Below are positions 35,059 to 35,061 of a stretch of 35,061 nt of DNA, in pieces. Location of the stretch: contig CANKHC010000010.1 of NCBI GenBank assembly GCA_947481595.1, positions 1-35,061 on the forward strand, written 5' to 3'. A model generated the notes under the pieces. That model was not told the DNA's origin and searched no databases. It saw only the letters and a program-made list of their open reading frames with translations. Source of the DNA: Fidelibacterota bacterium (GTDB lineage: Bacteria > Pseudomonadota > Alphaproteobacteria > Rhodospirillales > Rhodospirillaceae). The position numbers and the translations under genes were made by a program. How positions within the stretch are numbered: the first letter of the stretch is position 1; each line of letters opens with the position of its first letter.

Positions 35059-35061
35059 TGA

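Overview
This is high-GC chromosomal DNA, most likely from an alphaproteobacterium. The case rests on the gene set: a ~1,600-residue NAD-dependent glutamate dehydrogenase, a TauE/TIGR02186 gene pair, the run glnD-murJ-trpS, and a thioredoxin/LON-domain/Trm112-like run. I cannot place it to genus. I see no CRISPR array, insertion sequence or phage gene; it is ordinary chromosome with a few accessory islets and notable non-coding elements.

Layout. 1-594 is the 3' end of a MetX-like alpha/beta hydrolase. 736-6760 runs forward: a small membrane protein, glnD (nitrogen signalling), murJ (lipid II flippase) and trpS. Five alternating copies of a GCTGCA module, folding into two hairpins, follow at 6771-6843. 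From 10999 down to 6859 six genes run in reverse: a TauE-type exporter, a TIGR02186-type protein, a universal stress protein, an Nfu iron-sulfur scaffold, a RutE-like nitroreductase and an unusual ribbon-helix-helix/RAMA-like protein with its own AT-rich, palindromic promoter. 11068-24235 is mostly cell-surface sugar chemistry: gmd and fcl (GDP-fucose) divergent from a WbpM/CapD-type dehydratase; purH behind a ZTP riboswitch; a reverse DegT aminotransferase/Gfo-Idh-MocA dehydrogenase/UMF1 transporter set; and a forward MsbA-like ABC exporter followed by a TPR/O-GlcNAc-transferase-like gene broken by a +1 frameshift. 24232-29079 is the large glutamate dehydrogenase, 29346-29852 a DUF1993 protein behind a strong terminator, 30029-30355 an orphan small protein, 30478-31674 a methyltransferase and 31749-32840 a short MFS protein. 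A reverse tRNA-Gly(GCC) lies at 32908-32982. The window ends with the thioredoxin-TPR, LON-domain and Trm112-like genes.

How the parts fit. glnD and the glutamate dehydrogenase both belong to nitrogen/glutamate metabolism. The sugar genes probably supply a fucose- and amino-sugar-containing surface glycan, and the MsbA-like exporter and OGT-like protein may act on envelope or surface substrates. The clearest regulatory unit is at purH: promoter, transcription start at the first helix, ZTP aptamer, and a ribosome-site-masking helix competing for the aptamer's conserved GGGC. The most unusual candidates are the RHH/RAMA-like protein with its palindromic promoter and the neighbouring GCTGCA repeats. 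No stretch over 300 bases lacks a gene.
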